A stretch of 64,000 nucleotides of DNA from Immersiella caudata. Its lineage: Eukaryota; Ascomycota; Sordariomycetes; Sordariales; Lasiosphaeriaceae. Of this stretch, positions 34,791 through 45,165 are shown piece by piece. Under the pieces are notes generated by a model. The model worked only from the letters and a program-made list of their open reading frames with translations, had not been told where the DNA came from and did not search any database. The translations under genes and the position numbers were made by a program. The DNA is taken from positions 4,526,001 to 4,590,000 of the forward strand of contig JAULSU010000003.1 in NCBI GenBank assembly GCA_030512335.1, read 5' to 3'. Numbering within the stretch: position 1 is the stretch's first letter; the number at the start of each line of letters is the position of its first letter.

Positions 34791-35974
34791 AGTCTCGGTG
34801 CCGGCTGGGGGGACACGACGAGTGACCGGTTGCTGGTCAACCTCTAAAAATTCAACGGATTTAATCCTCACCTGCCCTGTACCCCTCCTTTTCTACAATT
34901 CCATGCTTGTGTTTTTTCAGTTGTTTCTTGTCACTATCCAGATTCGAGTAACGAATGTTGTCGTTTCCTGTGATGTTACCTTCCCGCCCCTCCTGTACGC
35001 GCATGAAGAGTCTTTCCAAGGGCGCGGATCCCGCGTCAATTACTGATTGGCCCATCGCTTGATGCTGTTGTACCCCCAACGTTCAACCCCACAGAATTTT
35101 ACCCACTGCGAACCCACTGCAAACAGGAGCGCCGGCTTACACTGATAACGCCCACATTTGTTCAAAGGTGTCCAAGAGACGCCCTAAAGCATGCTTATGC
35201 GACCACCGGAGAATTCGGCACCACGCTCCCGCACCGCAACCCGTACCAGCGATTGTTCCACACCGACAATAGCCATCTCGACCCGTACCATGACCGGCTG
35301 GCTGCTGGGATGCTGTTGAGGGTTAGTTCACAATGTCGAGATAACAGTTGCGATTTGTCAAGACAAGGCGCGCCCAACTGGGTGTTCTGATAATCGGGCG
35401 GGATTTACCCGTGGAGACACAGCAGACACAGTGGCACCATGGATCTGAACCATGTATATCACTTCAGAATATTCTTCTCGAGTTTGAGGGCCAAGATGCA
35501 CTCCCAGTACCTTCCTCAATCCTATCAAAATGGTTCGTCGGGCATTTCCTCTGGCCCTTGGTGGCCCTTGGTGGCCTACCCATCCAAATTGAGACTCGGT
35601 CCCCTGCCACCTCTCAACTCGCCAACCTCCATCTCTCTTTTGACAGGCTGCTTGAGGGCGACATTGCTTTCACCTATGGCCCCCTGCCATCACCACAGCC
35701 CCAAAGATGCTCACCACGTCGTTGCTCACGCAGATGGAGCGACCCGTCACTCCAAGAGGCTTGTTTGGGTTGTCCCCCAGGATGCGACTTCGGGAGGGGT
35801 GTATCTCTGCGTGGAACACCGAGGGCATCCTCGTTGGTCGCAGTGAGCCGCAGCTGGTATGCAACCGCGGCGATAGCCCCTGAACCTCTGACATAAATGT
35901 TGCAGCGAGCATCGAGATGAGCGAGGCCACTAGAATCGACACTCCGGGCGCCTGGTTCGAAGGTGTCAACCTGT
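34791..35974. other. Intergenic region with possible gene debris
   Basis: No intact gene. Around 35180-35330 the + strand has an open, protein-like stretch (DALKHAYATTGEFG, YQRLFHTDNSHLD), and around 35640-35840 another (RLVWVVPQDATSGG). Both lack start, stop and splice support and may be remnants of decayed genes adjacent to the oxidase relic. Confidence 0.35.
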
Positions 35975-36462
35975 GACATCCCCGATATCGGCTCGATTCG
36001 TTACCCGTCCTACAACATCAACGGCACCGGACCAGCTACCATCCTCGCTAGTTACATCAGCGGAGATTGGGGCGCGCGTTGGGTATCAGTAAGCGAGGAG
36101 GAGCTTGTGCAGTATGTACTTGATGCAATGGTGGAGATCTAGTCCCGGGGTGGGACAGCATGAGTTGTATATTCCCGAGTATTTTAGGACTTATGATGGG
36201 GTGAGTTTTTTTTCTCTTCAGAGAAGTTGGGAAGGGCAGCTAATGAGGGGTAGTTAATCTTTGTGGGGGAGCATACGATTTATACGCACGCGTGGATTTC
36301 GTCGGGTTGGATTCGGGGACCAGGGGGGCGGTGCAGCCTCTGCTAGGTGGGTGACCCTGTGGATGGTTTTCTGGGGCTATTGCTGACATGAAAGCAGAAC
36401 TTGGACTAGTCGATGAGGCCAAGGAGGCTATCAACAAGTGGATGGCCAGATGGATTGATATT
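35975..36462 (+). pseudogene. Relic of an L-amino-acid oxidase / flavin amine oxidase (C-terminal part)
   Basis: Fragments of the C-terminal region of fungal L-amino-acid oxidases lie in order on the + strand: PSYNINGTGPATILASY and EEELVQYVLDAMVEI ending at TAG 36140-36142; then, in a new frame, VGQHELYIPEYFRTYDG up to a GTGAGT donor; GEHTIYTHAWISSG; a frame change; SGTRGAVQPLL; an intron with a GCAG acceptor at about 36396; and ELGLVDEAKEAINKWMARWIDI. Between DAMVEI and VGQHEL some 30-40 residues expected in the family are missing. Stops, frame changes and the deletion show decay; the N-terminal FAD-binding half was not found nearby. Splice sites survive, so the loss looks recent. Confidence 0.75.
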
Positions 36463-37071
36463 GTGAGTTTCGCCCCTAACTGGACGCACACAGACCGATG
36501 CTAGCTCGACTAGTAACCGCAAAACGCATCTAATGACCCAAACGATCTAAGGCAGTGACGGGAATGAGGAGAGAGGGAGGTGGAGGGTTTGTGGGCTCTC
36601 AACTGGAGCACAAGGAAGCTTCGGGGCGCGACTGCATGTGCGAGCACACTGCAGTGATGGAGCACGTGGACGGAACTTCTACAGCCTTGTCCGATTCTTC
36701 GTCTCCTGGAGTGGTCTAGATGCGGTTTATGATAATGGATGCCAATAATGTGGCGCATCAGCTAACTCGTCTTGGCAATGGTGTGGTGGTGGCTTGCAGC
36801 TCGGCCAACCACGTCTCTTCTCTTCCAACCATCTTCTTGTCGAATTCTGCACAGATTTGGTCTCCTACCTAAAATAGTCTCCCATCTGGGTCCATATCAC
36901 GCCAGCTGAAGTTCTGGTGTGTCTGTGTTGAATGATGGCGAAATGCCTGGGGAGGAAAAAATCTCGCAGAGCCTCTCGCACTTATATCACGCCCCCGCAC
37001 CTTCCAGCAGTGTCTCCGTGATGCTATCCTCCCCATCTTTGTGAACTCCTATTGATGTGCGCGTGGTCACA
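36463..37071. other. Intergenic region
   Basis: No supported gene between the oxidase relic and the surface protein at 37072. Confidence 0.45.
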
Positions 37072-38121
37072 ATGATCGCCTTAATAAAACATTTTGCCCC
37101 TTTATGGGTTGCCCCTTTCCCGTCCTTCCTCCTCATCGTCAACACCCCTCTCGCCAGCGCCGCTACAGACATGGACTTTGAGTCTTCGAATGGAACATCG
37201 TACGCGGCGAACCACCCGTTTCTGGCAGTACGTGGACTTGGAGCACGCGACCAACTGCAGAAACGACAGCAACTATGCAACACGGGCGACCTCTACTGTC
37301 TTCCGCCTATCGGCCGATGCTGCATCACCGACTACTCCTGCTGCGGAGCTACCTTCTGCTGCCCTCCCGGATATGCTTGCAATGCGGGCCTCTCCTGCTA
37401 TCTCACCGACGTGTAAGTCCTCTCCCTGGACTCGACCCTCTGATTATTAATCTGGGCGCTCACACACCCTCCTAGGGTCACCGTATCCTTCTTCCTCACC
37501 CAATGGGTAACCTCGACCGCTGTCTCCACCGTCTACACCGGAACCTCCACCTCTTGGAGCACCCTCGAGCTCACCAACTACCAAACCGTCACCTCCCACA
37601 GCCGAGGCGGCGTCTCCACTTCGACCATCTGGGTGACCATCACCACAACCCAGATCCTCAAGCGCGCTCTTCCCACTCCGACCCCTGTCTTATCGCTGCC
37701 CTCCCCCTTTGCCATGCAACGACAAGTTCCTCTCCTAGTTCCCGCCCCTCTTCAGAAACGCGCCGTCACAATCTACGAAACCTGGGTTCGCACTTCCATC
37801 AGCACGACCTACAGCTACTACACCATCCGCAGCACCATCACTTCGGTGACCACCGCCGCTGTGGAATCCACACGAACTTCGGTCATTGTCGACGACGCGA
37901 CGAGTACCACGACCGTGACATCTACAACTATATCTGCAGTAGTTGTACAGCAGGGACAGCAGCAGCAGCAGAGCAGCGGAGGATCAAGTGGTCTCACAAC
38001 GGCAAGTATTGTGGGAATCGCGGTTTCGGTTGGGTGTTCAGTGCTCGGCTTGATTTTTGCGGTGGGATTTAGGATTTGGAAGTATCGGAAGGGAGGGAAG
38101 AAGGATGGAGTACAGGGTTGA
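37072..38121 (+). CDS. Single-pass surface protein: Cys-rich head, Ser/Thr stalk, TM helix
   Basis: Exons 37072-37412 and 37476-38121 (328 residues). Signal peptide-like start (FAPLWVAPFPSFLLIVNTPLASA). A short head has Cys pairs (LCNTGDLYC, GRCCITDYSCCG, TFCCPPGYACNAGLSC). The long Ser/Thr/Val region (TSTSWST, TSISTTYS, TTTVTSTTI) is likely O-glycosylated. A Gln run leads to a TM helix (TASIVGIAVSVGCSVLGLIFAVGF) and a short basic tail (KYRKGGKKDG). The junction uses donor GT|GTAAGT and acceptor CTCCTAG, phase 2. The plan is like wall-stress sensors but the family is not named. Its head shares the CCPxGxxC style with the protein at 22524. Confidence 0.82.
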
Positions 38122-38838
38122 GAATTCAGGGGGATACACGGGGTGGTGGGATGCCGGGGCGTGTAATGAGGGGCGTAATACGCATTGGGGGGGGGGGGGG
38201 GGGGGGGGGCGAGAGAGCATAATCGACGTGCATTTTTCCTTCCGTACACAACTGCGATTCTGTCCCAATTATGCACCTGGTCTAACCAGGGGGGAGAGCG
38301 CGACTGTGTCGCAGCCAAACACCAGCCAGGCCAAATATCTCAATTGTGTTGAAATTTCTATCATCACTATCCCGATCACGGGTAGTAGGATACAATGGCC
38401 TCTTTTATCAGGCACGATCAGGCGGCAGTTTCTCATCTCAGTGGAAGGGGTAGAAGATCCAGAGTCTTGATTCTCGACTGGCCGGCTGCTCCGTAGGCCC
38501 AGACAACTCCTGTCTGAAGTCTTCAAATGACAAGATGTTTGCCCCACTCTGTTTGCTCTCCAGGGGCGCCAAAAAAGGACCCCAACATCGCGTTTCAGCA
38601 TAGCGGTGAGGCCATCAATTTCTCACCTTGGGTGAAACTTGAGGGGAGGGGAGGGAGGACGAGAATTGCGCCATGTCGACCTCCACCTTGTAACGCCTAC
38701 AAATATATATATATATATTTCTGAACGTCTTCTCTCTCGATTCGTCACCACTCCATATTTCTACCCACACTTAATAAACTCCCATTCCAATACTGAATCT
38801 TTCCAAGAGCCAACCCGAACTTCGTCCCCGCAGACAAC
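38122..38838. other. Intergenic region with a 22-base G run
   Basis: Contains an uninterrupted run of 22 G at 38188-38209 and a short TA repeat near 38703-38717. No gene supported. Confidence 0.5.
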
Positions 38839-39439
38839 ATGTCCAACCCCGTCCTCTACATCCTTCAGGCTCTCCAAGCCGCCCTCGATATCGACTACGC
38901 AAAGGCGATACTCCCCATTCAGGCGGGGGTGGTCACGGCAGAGATCACCGCATTGCTAGCGGACATCGGAGCGGGAACGGTTGCCGCTGGGTTTGCCGCT
39001 GGTCTGGCAATAATCATCGGCCAGCTGTTTGGCCGTTCGGTGGACGATCCGCTTCAAAGGCGCCGCGCCGAGTTGAGAGGCTTCGACGACCCGGTTCCCT
39101 GCGAGGTTCCGATCGAGTACCTTCTTGAGTGCGGTGCCGAGCTTCAACAGCTGGGCTCTCCTCTTGACATTTCCCTTGAGGGTGGTAGTGAGTTTTGTTC
39201 CCCCTTCTTCCTGATACCCCCAAGAAGTAGCCAAAGGAAATCTCTTCGCCACAGCTGGGTACATTCGCAATATCCCGCCCAAGTGCATGGAGTTGTCGGT
39301 CACCGTGACCGCCTGCACTGACACCGACGTCAAATCGGTTGTCTGTGGCGAGGGCTGCTTTGACTATCCCAACATGACTGTTGAGGTGTGGGACCATCTT
39401 CTTAGTGTGTCTGCACCTGGGGCTAGCGCAACGATTTAG
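38839..39439 (+). CDS. Hypothetical protein with one hydrophobic segment
   Basis: Exons 38839-39187 and 39255-39439 (177 residues). The donor GGTA|GTGAGT was preferred; a neighbouring GTAGTG donor three bases earlier gives the same phase. The sequence has an amphipathic N-terminus (VLYILQALQAALDID), a long small-residue hydrophobic segment (IGAGTVAAGFAAGLAIIIGQLFG) at about 44-66, a basic stretch (QRRRAELRG), and Cys-containing strands (PCEVPIEYLLECG; VTACTDTDVKSVVCGEGCF). No family recognised. The second exon is in phase and ends at TAG 39437-39439. Confidence 0.6.
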
Positions 39440-39540
39440 GTAGCGTATAATATTTCACATTATGCGTCTCGTCATTGGTATCAATCAATATGTTGCCTTA
39501 ATTCCTGTGCCCTCTTGCCCACTACCGTCTCGCCCCCTTC

Positions 39541-40694
39541 TCATAGCAGAGCAAACATGCCTCCCAGAATGAACGCCAGCGAGAGATGCTTCGAAGCCGA
39601 AGGTTTGGCTGCCTCGTTAGTCGGTGACGGGGATGGGCTTGTGGAGGTTGGATCTCCGCTCTGTACAGGAACCGGATCCCTCGCCAAGATCTTGTCCAAC
39701 ACGTAGATGACCCCGTTGTTTGTGCTATTGGCGGTTAGCTATGAAAACTGGAGTGCAGAGCTTAGGGTGAAACCTACAGTGCAGTGTTTTGCACTCTGGC
39801 GTTGTTGAAGAAGATGTGGTCCCCATTGACGGTGATGTTGATGGTGGTGTTCCGGAGCGTCTGCAGGACCATGCCGTTTTGGATCTGGTCTGGATACAGA
39901 GGCTCCCGTATAACGTGCGATCGGATCATCCAATTCGTTTCAGAGGTGTTAAATCTCTGTTGCGGGTTCCCAGCCTCATTGAACGCCTCATCGTTTGGCC
40001 CTAGGCAAGTGACATTGGCCATGGTGTCAATCGGACCATAGGCGCCACTATCCTCCAGAGCATTGTAGAGCGTTCCCAGGCCGTCAGTATCCTCCATCGT
40101 CTTTGTGCAGTTTTTTGGCAGGTCGAAGATCTTGTCTACCATGTGAATGTATCCGCCCGACCATTGCTTATCGAGTCCTGTCAGATTCACATGCTGCTGC
40201 TGCGATGCTTGCACCTGCACGTATCCGTCTGTAGCGTTCTTTTGGATCAAGACGACCTGGCCGCTTGCCCCTGGTCCGAAGCTGGCTGCGAGACTGACAC
40301 CGGCCGACCGGTTGTTGTAGAGCTCGCCGGTGAGCAAGGTCGGAACCGTGAGACCTCTCGCACCTAGGCTGTCGAAACGGGCATATGGTAAGCCGCCGGC
40401 GAGGATGTGGTACGACAGTGTATTCGAAAGCAATTCGGCTCCAACATCTGCGAGTTGTCGATGATTGTCGGCCGTGTATTGCGTAAAGGCCTCGTTGCTT
40501 GGCGCTAGGACGGTGAAGTTCTTGTTGTTCCCAAAAAGCGTGTTGATGAGTTTTGGTTCTTGGTTGACCAATTGTCGCAGCGTCGATAGCGAAGGGTACT
40601 GTGCCAACGCGCCCGCCAAATCTGATGCCGTATCGGCAACGACGTTGCCTGCCAGGTAGCAAAACACTGCAACTATTCGGAGTGGGGAGTACAT
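39541..40694 (-). CDS. Fasciclin (FAS1) domain protein with GPI-type C-terminus
   Basis: Exons 40694-39778 and 39724-39541 (366 residues). Signal peptide LRIVAVFCYLAGNVVA. Two FAS1 domains: the first at about 20-165 (NFTVLAPSNEAF, LSYHILAGG, PTLLTGE), the second at about 185-305 (GLGTLYNALEDSGAYG, VTCLGPNDEAFN, IRSHVIREPLYP, GDHIFFNNARV), completed across the intron by TNNGVIYVLDKIL. The tail is Ser/Pro/Thr-rich and ends in a short hydrophobic stretch (LSLAFILGGMFALL), the usual GPI-anchor signal. Several N-glycosylation sequons are present. The frame stays open upstream to 41123, but the start at 40694 was chosen because it opens the signal peptide and the upstream part merely translates a tandem repeat. 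Role: adhesion at the cell surface. Confidence 0.9.
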
Positions 40695-40746
40695 GGCGGC
40701 GGTAATTAGGATCCCGCAGAACGGGATTGCGAGAAACAAACGCGGT

Positions 40747-40818
40747 GGGTCCAAGAAACGCGATGGGTCCAAGAAACGCGATGGGTCCAAGAAACGCGAT
40801 GGGTCCAAGAAACGCGAT
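40747..40818 (+). repeat. 18-bp tandem repeat, four copies
   Basis: Four perfect copies of GGGTCCAAGAAACGCGAT with a partial copy before them. They lie 53-125 bp upstream of the fasciclin ATG, in its promoter or 5' untranslated region. The period is a multiple of three, so the opposite strand translates it as a repeated RFLDPS. Confidence 0.95.
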
Positions 40819-41311
40819 GGAGCGGGACCGCGACCTGAAAAATGAAATTCAACGGCGGAAATCCCCTCCGGACCTTGCCCAAGCCCAGCCCAATGGGCTT
40901 CGACCGGCAGGGATTCTAGGACCTGGATTGCTGGAGTGCTGACGACCCCGCCACTCTGACAGGTCTCACTGGTGCTGAATTTAGAAGCTCTCGTTCGCCG
41001 TTGGCGGGGGGCGAGGTCTCGGCATGTTCCGTTCCGACAAAAGTGGTTCAATGCATGTTTTCGGAAAAGCTTCGGGGCTGAGCATCTTCCACTCAGTCGG
41101 GCCACTGATATTTTGCCAGCCAAGCCGGCCAGTCAAGCTGGCCATCGGTCGCAAGCCCGGTCCCGACGCCGTCATGCGTTCAATGGCATTTGCCAGCATG
41201 GACGCCACAGTCGCGTGCGTGCCTGCCAGAGATGCGGGTCCCCCGCCAAAGGCACAAAAATCGGTTGCATCCAGTTTTTGATTGGTGTAAAGTCGAGAAC
41301 CCTCCATCGCG
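40819..41311. other. Intergenic region upstream of the fasciclin gene
   Basis: The - strand is open through this interval in frame with the fasciclin protein, but without protein-like features. No gene supported. Confidence 0.45.
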
Positions 41312-41801
41312 TCACTCCTTGCCCTTCGCTGCAACTTCCTGCAACTTGGTATGAAATGCAATCGTCACCGCCGAATCAATAAACTCCAATGTCCTCGACA
41401 CCTTCCCTTCCTTATCAAAGTAAAACACGAGCATCTTCTCGTTCGTATACGGCCCTGCATCCGTCTCCGCCGACGCATCAATCCACACAACGGCCTTGTT
41501 ATCCTTGTCGTCCTCAAAAATGTCGGTGACGGTCATCTGGTAGTTTCTGAAGGCCGGGGCGATGACTTGGAACATGGCCTTGTAGGCGGCGTTGTCGAGG
41601 GGGGACTGGGCTAGTGATTCTGCAATGGTCAGTCTTTTTGCTCTGTGCTGTCTTCGCCCTTGCAATTGGGGAAAGGCCCGGCGACTCACTCGGTCGCACC
41701 TCCCAGGTGCAGGTTTCATTGTGATAGCTGAGGATCTTGTCGATGTCTTGCACCCTGTGCGCATCTAGGATGGCGTGGATGGTATCTCTGCGGGATGTCA
41801 T
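41312..41801 (-). CDS. SnoaL-like (NTF2-fold) small protein
   Basis: Exons 41801-41690 and 41619-41312 (139 residues), donor CCGA|GTGAGT, acceptor TTGCAG. Typical fungal NTF2-like layout: an N-terminal helix followed by LDAHRVQDIDKILSYHNETCTWEVRP, a helix with NAAYKAMFQVIAPAFRNYQMTVTDI, then strands KAVVWIDASAETDAGPYTNEKMLVFYFD and VSRTLEFIDSAVT. Members are cyclase-like enzymes or ligand binders of unknown substrate and often sit near secondary-metabolite or oxidoreductase genes. No signal peptide; cytosolic. Confidence 0.85.
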
Positions 41802-42489
41802 TTTGAGCTTCTGTTGACGTGAGGCGACAGAGTGGAAAGAAAGAAACGCACCTGAATAATGGGTCAACCAGCTTGATATCTGCTTCAAGGGGAAGCGCCC
41901 AAACATGAACGGCCCGTAGGGCTGAAACGCTTGTCCCGCTGGTATCCACCGAGTTCAGACAGCTGACGTGAGCAAATTGGCTCCTACCACCGGAATTGCG
42001 CGTTCCGAGAATGAGACACAGCTAACAAGCAACTCGATTTGCCAAAGTTTCCTTTTTGATATTCTTGCTTCGGCTTCAGGGTCATGCGAAGCCAGTGCGG
42101 GCGTGGAGCGCCCAATGCACTGGCAACGAATTTGGGTAAAAGCAGATGCACCATTGCCGGCCTGGCGGGGTCCCACCCGCCGATCCGAGGACAACGTTTT
42201 ACGGCCCCATGGGCTGTTGGGCTGTTGGACTGTTGGACTGTTGGACTGTTGGATTGTCGTCAAAACAAAGTACCCTAGCCGCAGCACTTGGCTGTCCGTA
42301 ACTTTGAAGGTGGGGACGGGCTCGCGGGCAACCGACGCGATCCTACTCTGGCAGTGACGTCATCGCGACATCCCACCCCAAAAGCGGCGACAACAGCATC
42401 CCCAAATCCAAGACCCCAAAAGACCTGGCTCCACATTATATTTCATCATTTCACCACTGAAACCTCCAAACCAACATCACCAAACAAAC
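41802..42489. other. Divergent intergenic region
   Basis: Shared promoter interval of the SnoaL-like gene and the small protein at 42490. It holds the 8-bp tandem repeat described separately. No gene supported. Confidence 0.45.
42213..42252 (+). repeat. 8-bp tandem repeat, five copies
   Basis: Five units of (A/G)CTGTTGG followed by a degenerate one, about 240 bp before the ATG at 42490. Strand slippage is likely to change copy number. Confidence 0.9.
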
Positions 42490-42789
42490 ATGCCCTTCAA
42501 GTTCTCCTTCTCCAGCTCCACCTCGGCGACAGTGGCAGGCTCGGCATCCGTTAACGGCCACGAAGCAGCCAAGGGATGGGCATACAAGCACGAGGCGTAT
42601 TCGAATGAATATGGGTCAGGGTCGCGGACGACAAAACAGAAGCTCGGGCATGCGCCGGTGACGGAGACCAGGATGTATGATGCTCAGGGGAAGCCGATTC
42701 TGATCGAGGGAACGAAGCGGTCGGTGGAACCGATTGTGTCGGATGATAGGAGGATCGAAGACGTGACGGAGGATGAGAGTCGCAAGTGA
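42490..42789 (+). CDS. Small hydrophilic protein of unknown function
   Basis: A single exon of 99 residues with a clean ATG context (AAACATGCCC). Ser/Thr-rich start (FKFSFSSSTSATVAG), then a charged middle with Tyr and His (WAYKHEAYSNEYGSG; TETRMYDAQGKPILIEG) and an acidic end. No signal peptide or TM helix. It looks like a short conserved fungal hypothetical protein, perhaps disordered; no function assigned. Confidence 0.6.
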   Translation: MPFKFSFSSSTSATVAGSASVNGHEAAKGWAYKHEAYSNEYGSGSRTTKQKLGHAPVTETRMYDAQGKPILIEGTKRSVEPIVSDDRRIEDVTEDESRK

Positions 42790-42898
42790 AGTGGAGAATG
42801 TTATCTACCTACTTATCATCATGAGGGTTTGGTACAAAGCACGATGGTGTACGAAAGCTAGCATGATATCCAAAATCTTATTCCAAGCCATGATCATC

Positions 42899-44362
42899 TC
42901 AGCCAAAATGAGGAATGTTGTTTGCCCATGTCGCAGCGTAGGTTGAAGGAGGGAGGTAGTACGTCGAGCGAAACGCCTCAACCAAAAGGTACAGTCTGGC
43001 GGCAGGAAACAACAGAAAAGCCACGATGCCAACTATGAATTGGTAAACTTCGTAAATGGCCTTTGTTATTGTGTGTTTCGTTGCCCAGCTTCCATCAACC
43101 CAGTTTGTGTCGAGTGGTATCACGATGATGGGCAAAATGGTGACCGACAGGGCGGAGATGCGCCATATTAGCCGCTCAACGTCGTTGGGGAAGTTGAGAT
43201 TCCAGGCAATGAGATGGACGGCTCCGAAGATAGACAAGCCGCCAAAGATGCCAAAGCTCTGCAGGTTCCCGTATCTGTCCCTCTTGTGCTTTGGGATGAA
43301 GGGTCTCGAAGTCGTAGGGACTGCGTATGTGACGCCTTTGATGCCGTAGTAATCTTGATGTGACACCCTGACGAAGGTCTCAAACTCCTCGTAGGTCACA
43401 TCACGCTGCGCGTCGATGACAACCGGTGTCCGAACGTCTTTTGGTCGAGTGTAGAGCAGAAGATAGGTGACAAAAGCGCACACCGCAAATGCCAGCGCTG
43501 TGATCTCCAGCTGGGACGATTGGAGGTCCATTATGGCACGGATGAGGAGTTGCACAGTTAGCCAGAGAACCTGGATGACAGCCAGGCACTTCACCACGCC
43601 ATCTCCCTTGTTCTTGTCGCTGATTTGCGCTTCCGTTATTTTGGGAAACTTGTCGATGATGCCCGTCTTCCGGGCCTCAAGCAGCTGCGAAGAAGAGAGG
43701 ACCCAGACATCACCAGACAACGCTCTGGCCGCACCGTGACCCAGCTCATCCTCACTGTTTTCGGGAGTGCTTAGCCACCGTCTGGCCATGCGGTAATGTC
43801 CTGCGTGGGCTGCCCAGTCAAAGGGGCCCAATTTAGGATAACCGGTTTGACATCGATCGATGAGACGCTTGATATACTTGCTCCACTCATCATTGCCATT
43901 TAAAAGGGTGGAATCGGCAGGGTCTTGCTCAAACTTGACAAAAACGCCGCCCATGTTTGCAAAGTGTGTATGGCTGTGCGTCCATATGATCTCGTCGTCG
44001 TGCTTTTCATCCCTCTGGAACTCCGTCATCTTCTTCGTGAGATCCCGTGCACCGAGAAACTCGACTAAAGCCTTGCCGAGAAAATACTCGGGGACCATAG
44101 TGTTGAACAGCATCCATGCCGACTTTCTGCGGAAAGAGTACCAGGATTCAAAGAACCCGCGACGGCACTCCTCCCAAAAACTCTTTGCGGGCGGTAGAGG
44201 GCGTAGCTGGGGCGGAACGCTGAGATGGGTGATGGACCAGGTGCAGAGGAAAATGATGGTGAGACAGCTCCAGACGATGTCCATGGTCGACCGGACGTTG
44301 GGTTGCTGAATGAAGGCGGGGCCCTCCTCTGGGAGGGTGCACTGAGGTTGGAAGACCCTCAT
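42899..44362 (-). CDS. Fungal multi-TM protein of unknown function
   Basis: A single 487-codon exon. The N-terminal DIVWSCLTIIFLCTWSITHLSVPP motif is a hallmark of a large fungal family of uncharacterised membrane proteins. Further hydrophobic helices: VIQVLWLTVQLLIRAIMDL, ALAFAVCAFVTYLLLYT, IFGGLSIFGAVHLIAWNLNF, ISALSVTILPIIVIPL and YQFIVGIVAFLLFPAARLYLLVEAF. The central soluble part is rich in charged residues. The C-terminal stretch (EAFRSTYYLPPSTYAATWANNIPHFG) is also typical of the family. Location and activity are unknown. Confidence 0.85.
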   Translation of the reverse strand: MRVFQPQCTLPEEGPAFIQQPNVRSTMDIVWSCLTIIFLCTWSITHLSVPPQLRPLPPAKSFWEECRRGFFESWYSFRRKSAWMLFNTMVPEYFLGKALVEFLGARDLTKKMTEFQRDEKHDDEIIWTHSHTHFANMGGVFVKFEQDPADSTLLNGNDEWSKYIKRLIDRCQTGYPKLGPFDWAAHAGHYRMARRWLSTPENSEDELGHGAARALSGDVWVLSSSQLLEARKTGIIDKFPKITEAQISDKNKGDGVVKCLAVIQVLWLTVQLLIRAIMDLQSSQLEITALAFAVCAFVTYLLLYTRPKDVRTPVVIDAQRDVTYEEFETFVRVSHQDYYGIKGVTYAVPTTSRPFIPKHKRDRYGNLQSFGIFGGLSIFGAVHLIAWNLNFPNDVERLIWRISALSVTILPIIVIPLDTNWVDGSWATKHTITKAIYEVYQFIVGIVAFLLFPAARLYLLVEAFRSTYYLPPSTYAATWANNIPHFG

Positions 44363-45165
44363 GGCTCGATTCGCGCTGTGTGTGAGAGTGCGCCGAGAGT
44401 GATGCTTGCTGTGCCGTTGAAAAGGTTTGTGTTTCGCACGCCAGCCATGACGGGTTCATTTCGACAAGTGGGAAGTTGGAGGTCTTCTCTAGAGCCTCGT
44501 CAGGCAGCAAGGTCTCCGACAGCGCTGCGCTCATGTGACTCTGGTCTCTGGGACCATTGGCCAGCACCGCCCTGTTCACCTGCTGGATTTTGCATCGCGT
44601 TCCTGCGCATCGAGAGCGCCACCCACATCGACCAATGGGACGTTTGCTGTTGCCGCGGGGAGCGCCATCCTGGACAGGTCCGTTGCAGCTCAGCTTCAAA
44701 CAATGCTGGGGATGCACAAAGACCGGGACATGAATTGCGATCTGGAGGGTTTCAGGGGGGGGAAACATGAGCAGAATTATGTTTTTGCGCACGTAGTCGC
44801 CAGCGGTCATGCTTTCAGGGGTAACAATTGCGTTGTCGCGTTGTGGATGAAAGCATTGCGCGAGCGTACCCCACCGTGCCCACCTGACCGTGGAACTAAG
44901 GTGTAGCGCCTTGGTGGTGTGTCATTGGAGGTTGGAGATTTTGGTGGACATTGTACGGGGCATGCAGGGTTAGGGCTGGAAATACGATTTTATCTTGGTG
45001 GAATTCTTGGCAGCCAAGGCCCATAGAAAATAACCAAGCTGCTTCACCAATTTTCAAAGGTCAGTTGCCAAAAGTGCGACAAATAAAACCCCACAAAAAA
45101 ACAACACCAAAGCCATCCCAACAATTACATGCTTGGACATCACTTCCTTTGAGATAGATCTTGAC
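44363..45165. other. Intergenic region
   Basis: Upstream of the multi-TM gene and downstream of the broken P450. Overlapping weak frames on both strands. Nothing supported. Confidence 0.45.

Noticed and set aside
40695..41123. N-terminal extension of the fasciclin frame to 449 codons
   Set aside because: The extension translates a tandem repeat and unlike-protein sequence, and it would bury the signal peptide that starts at 40694.
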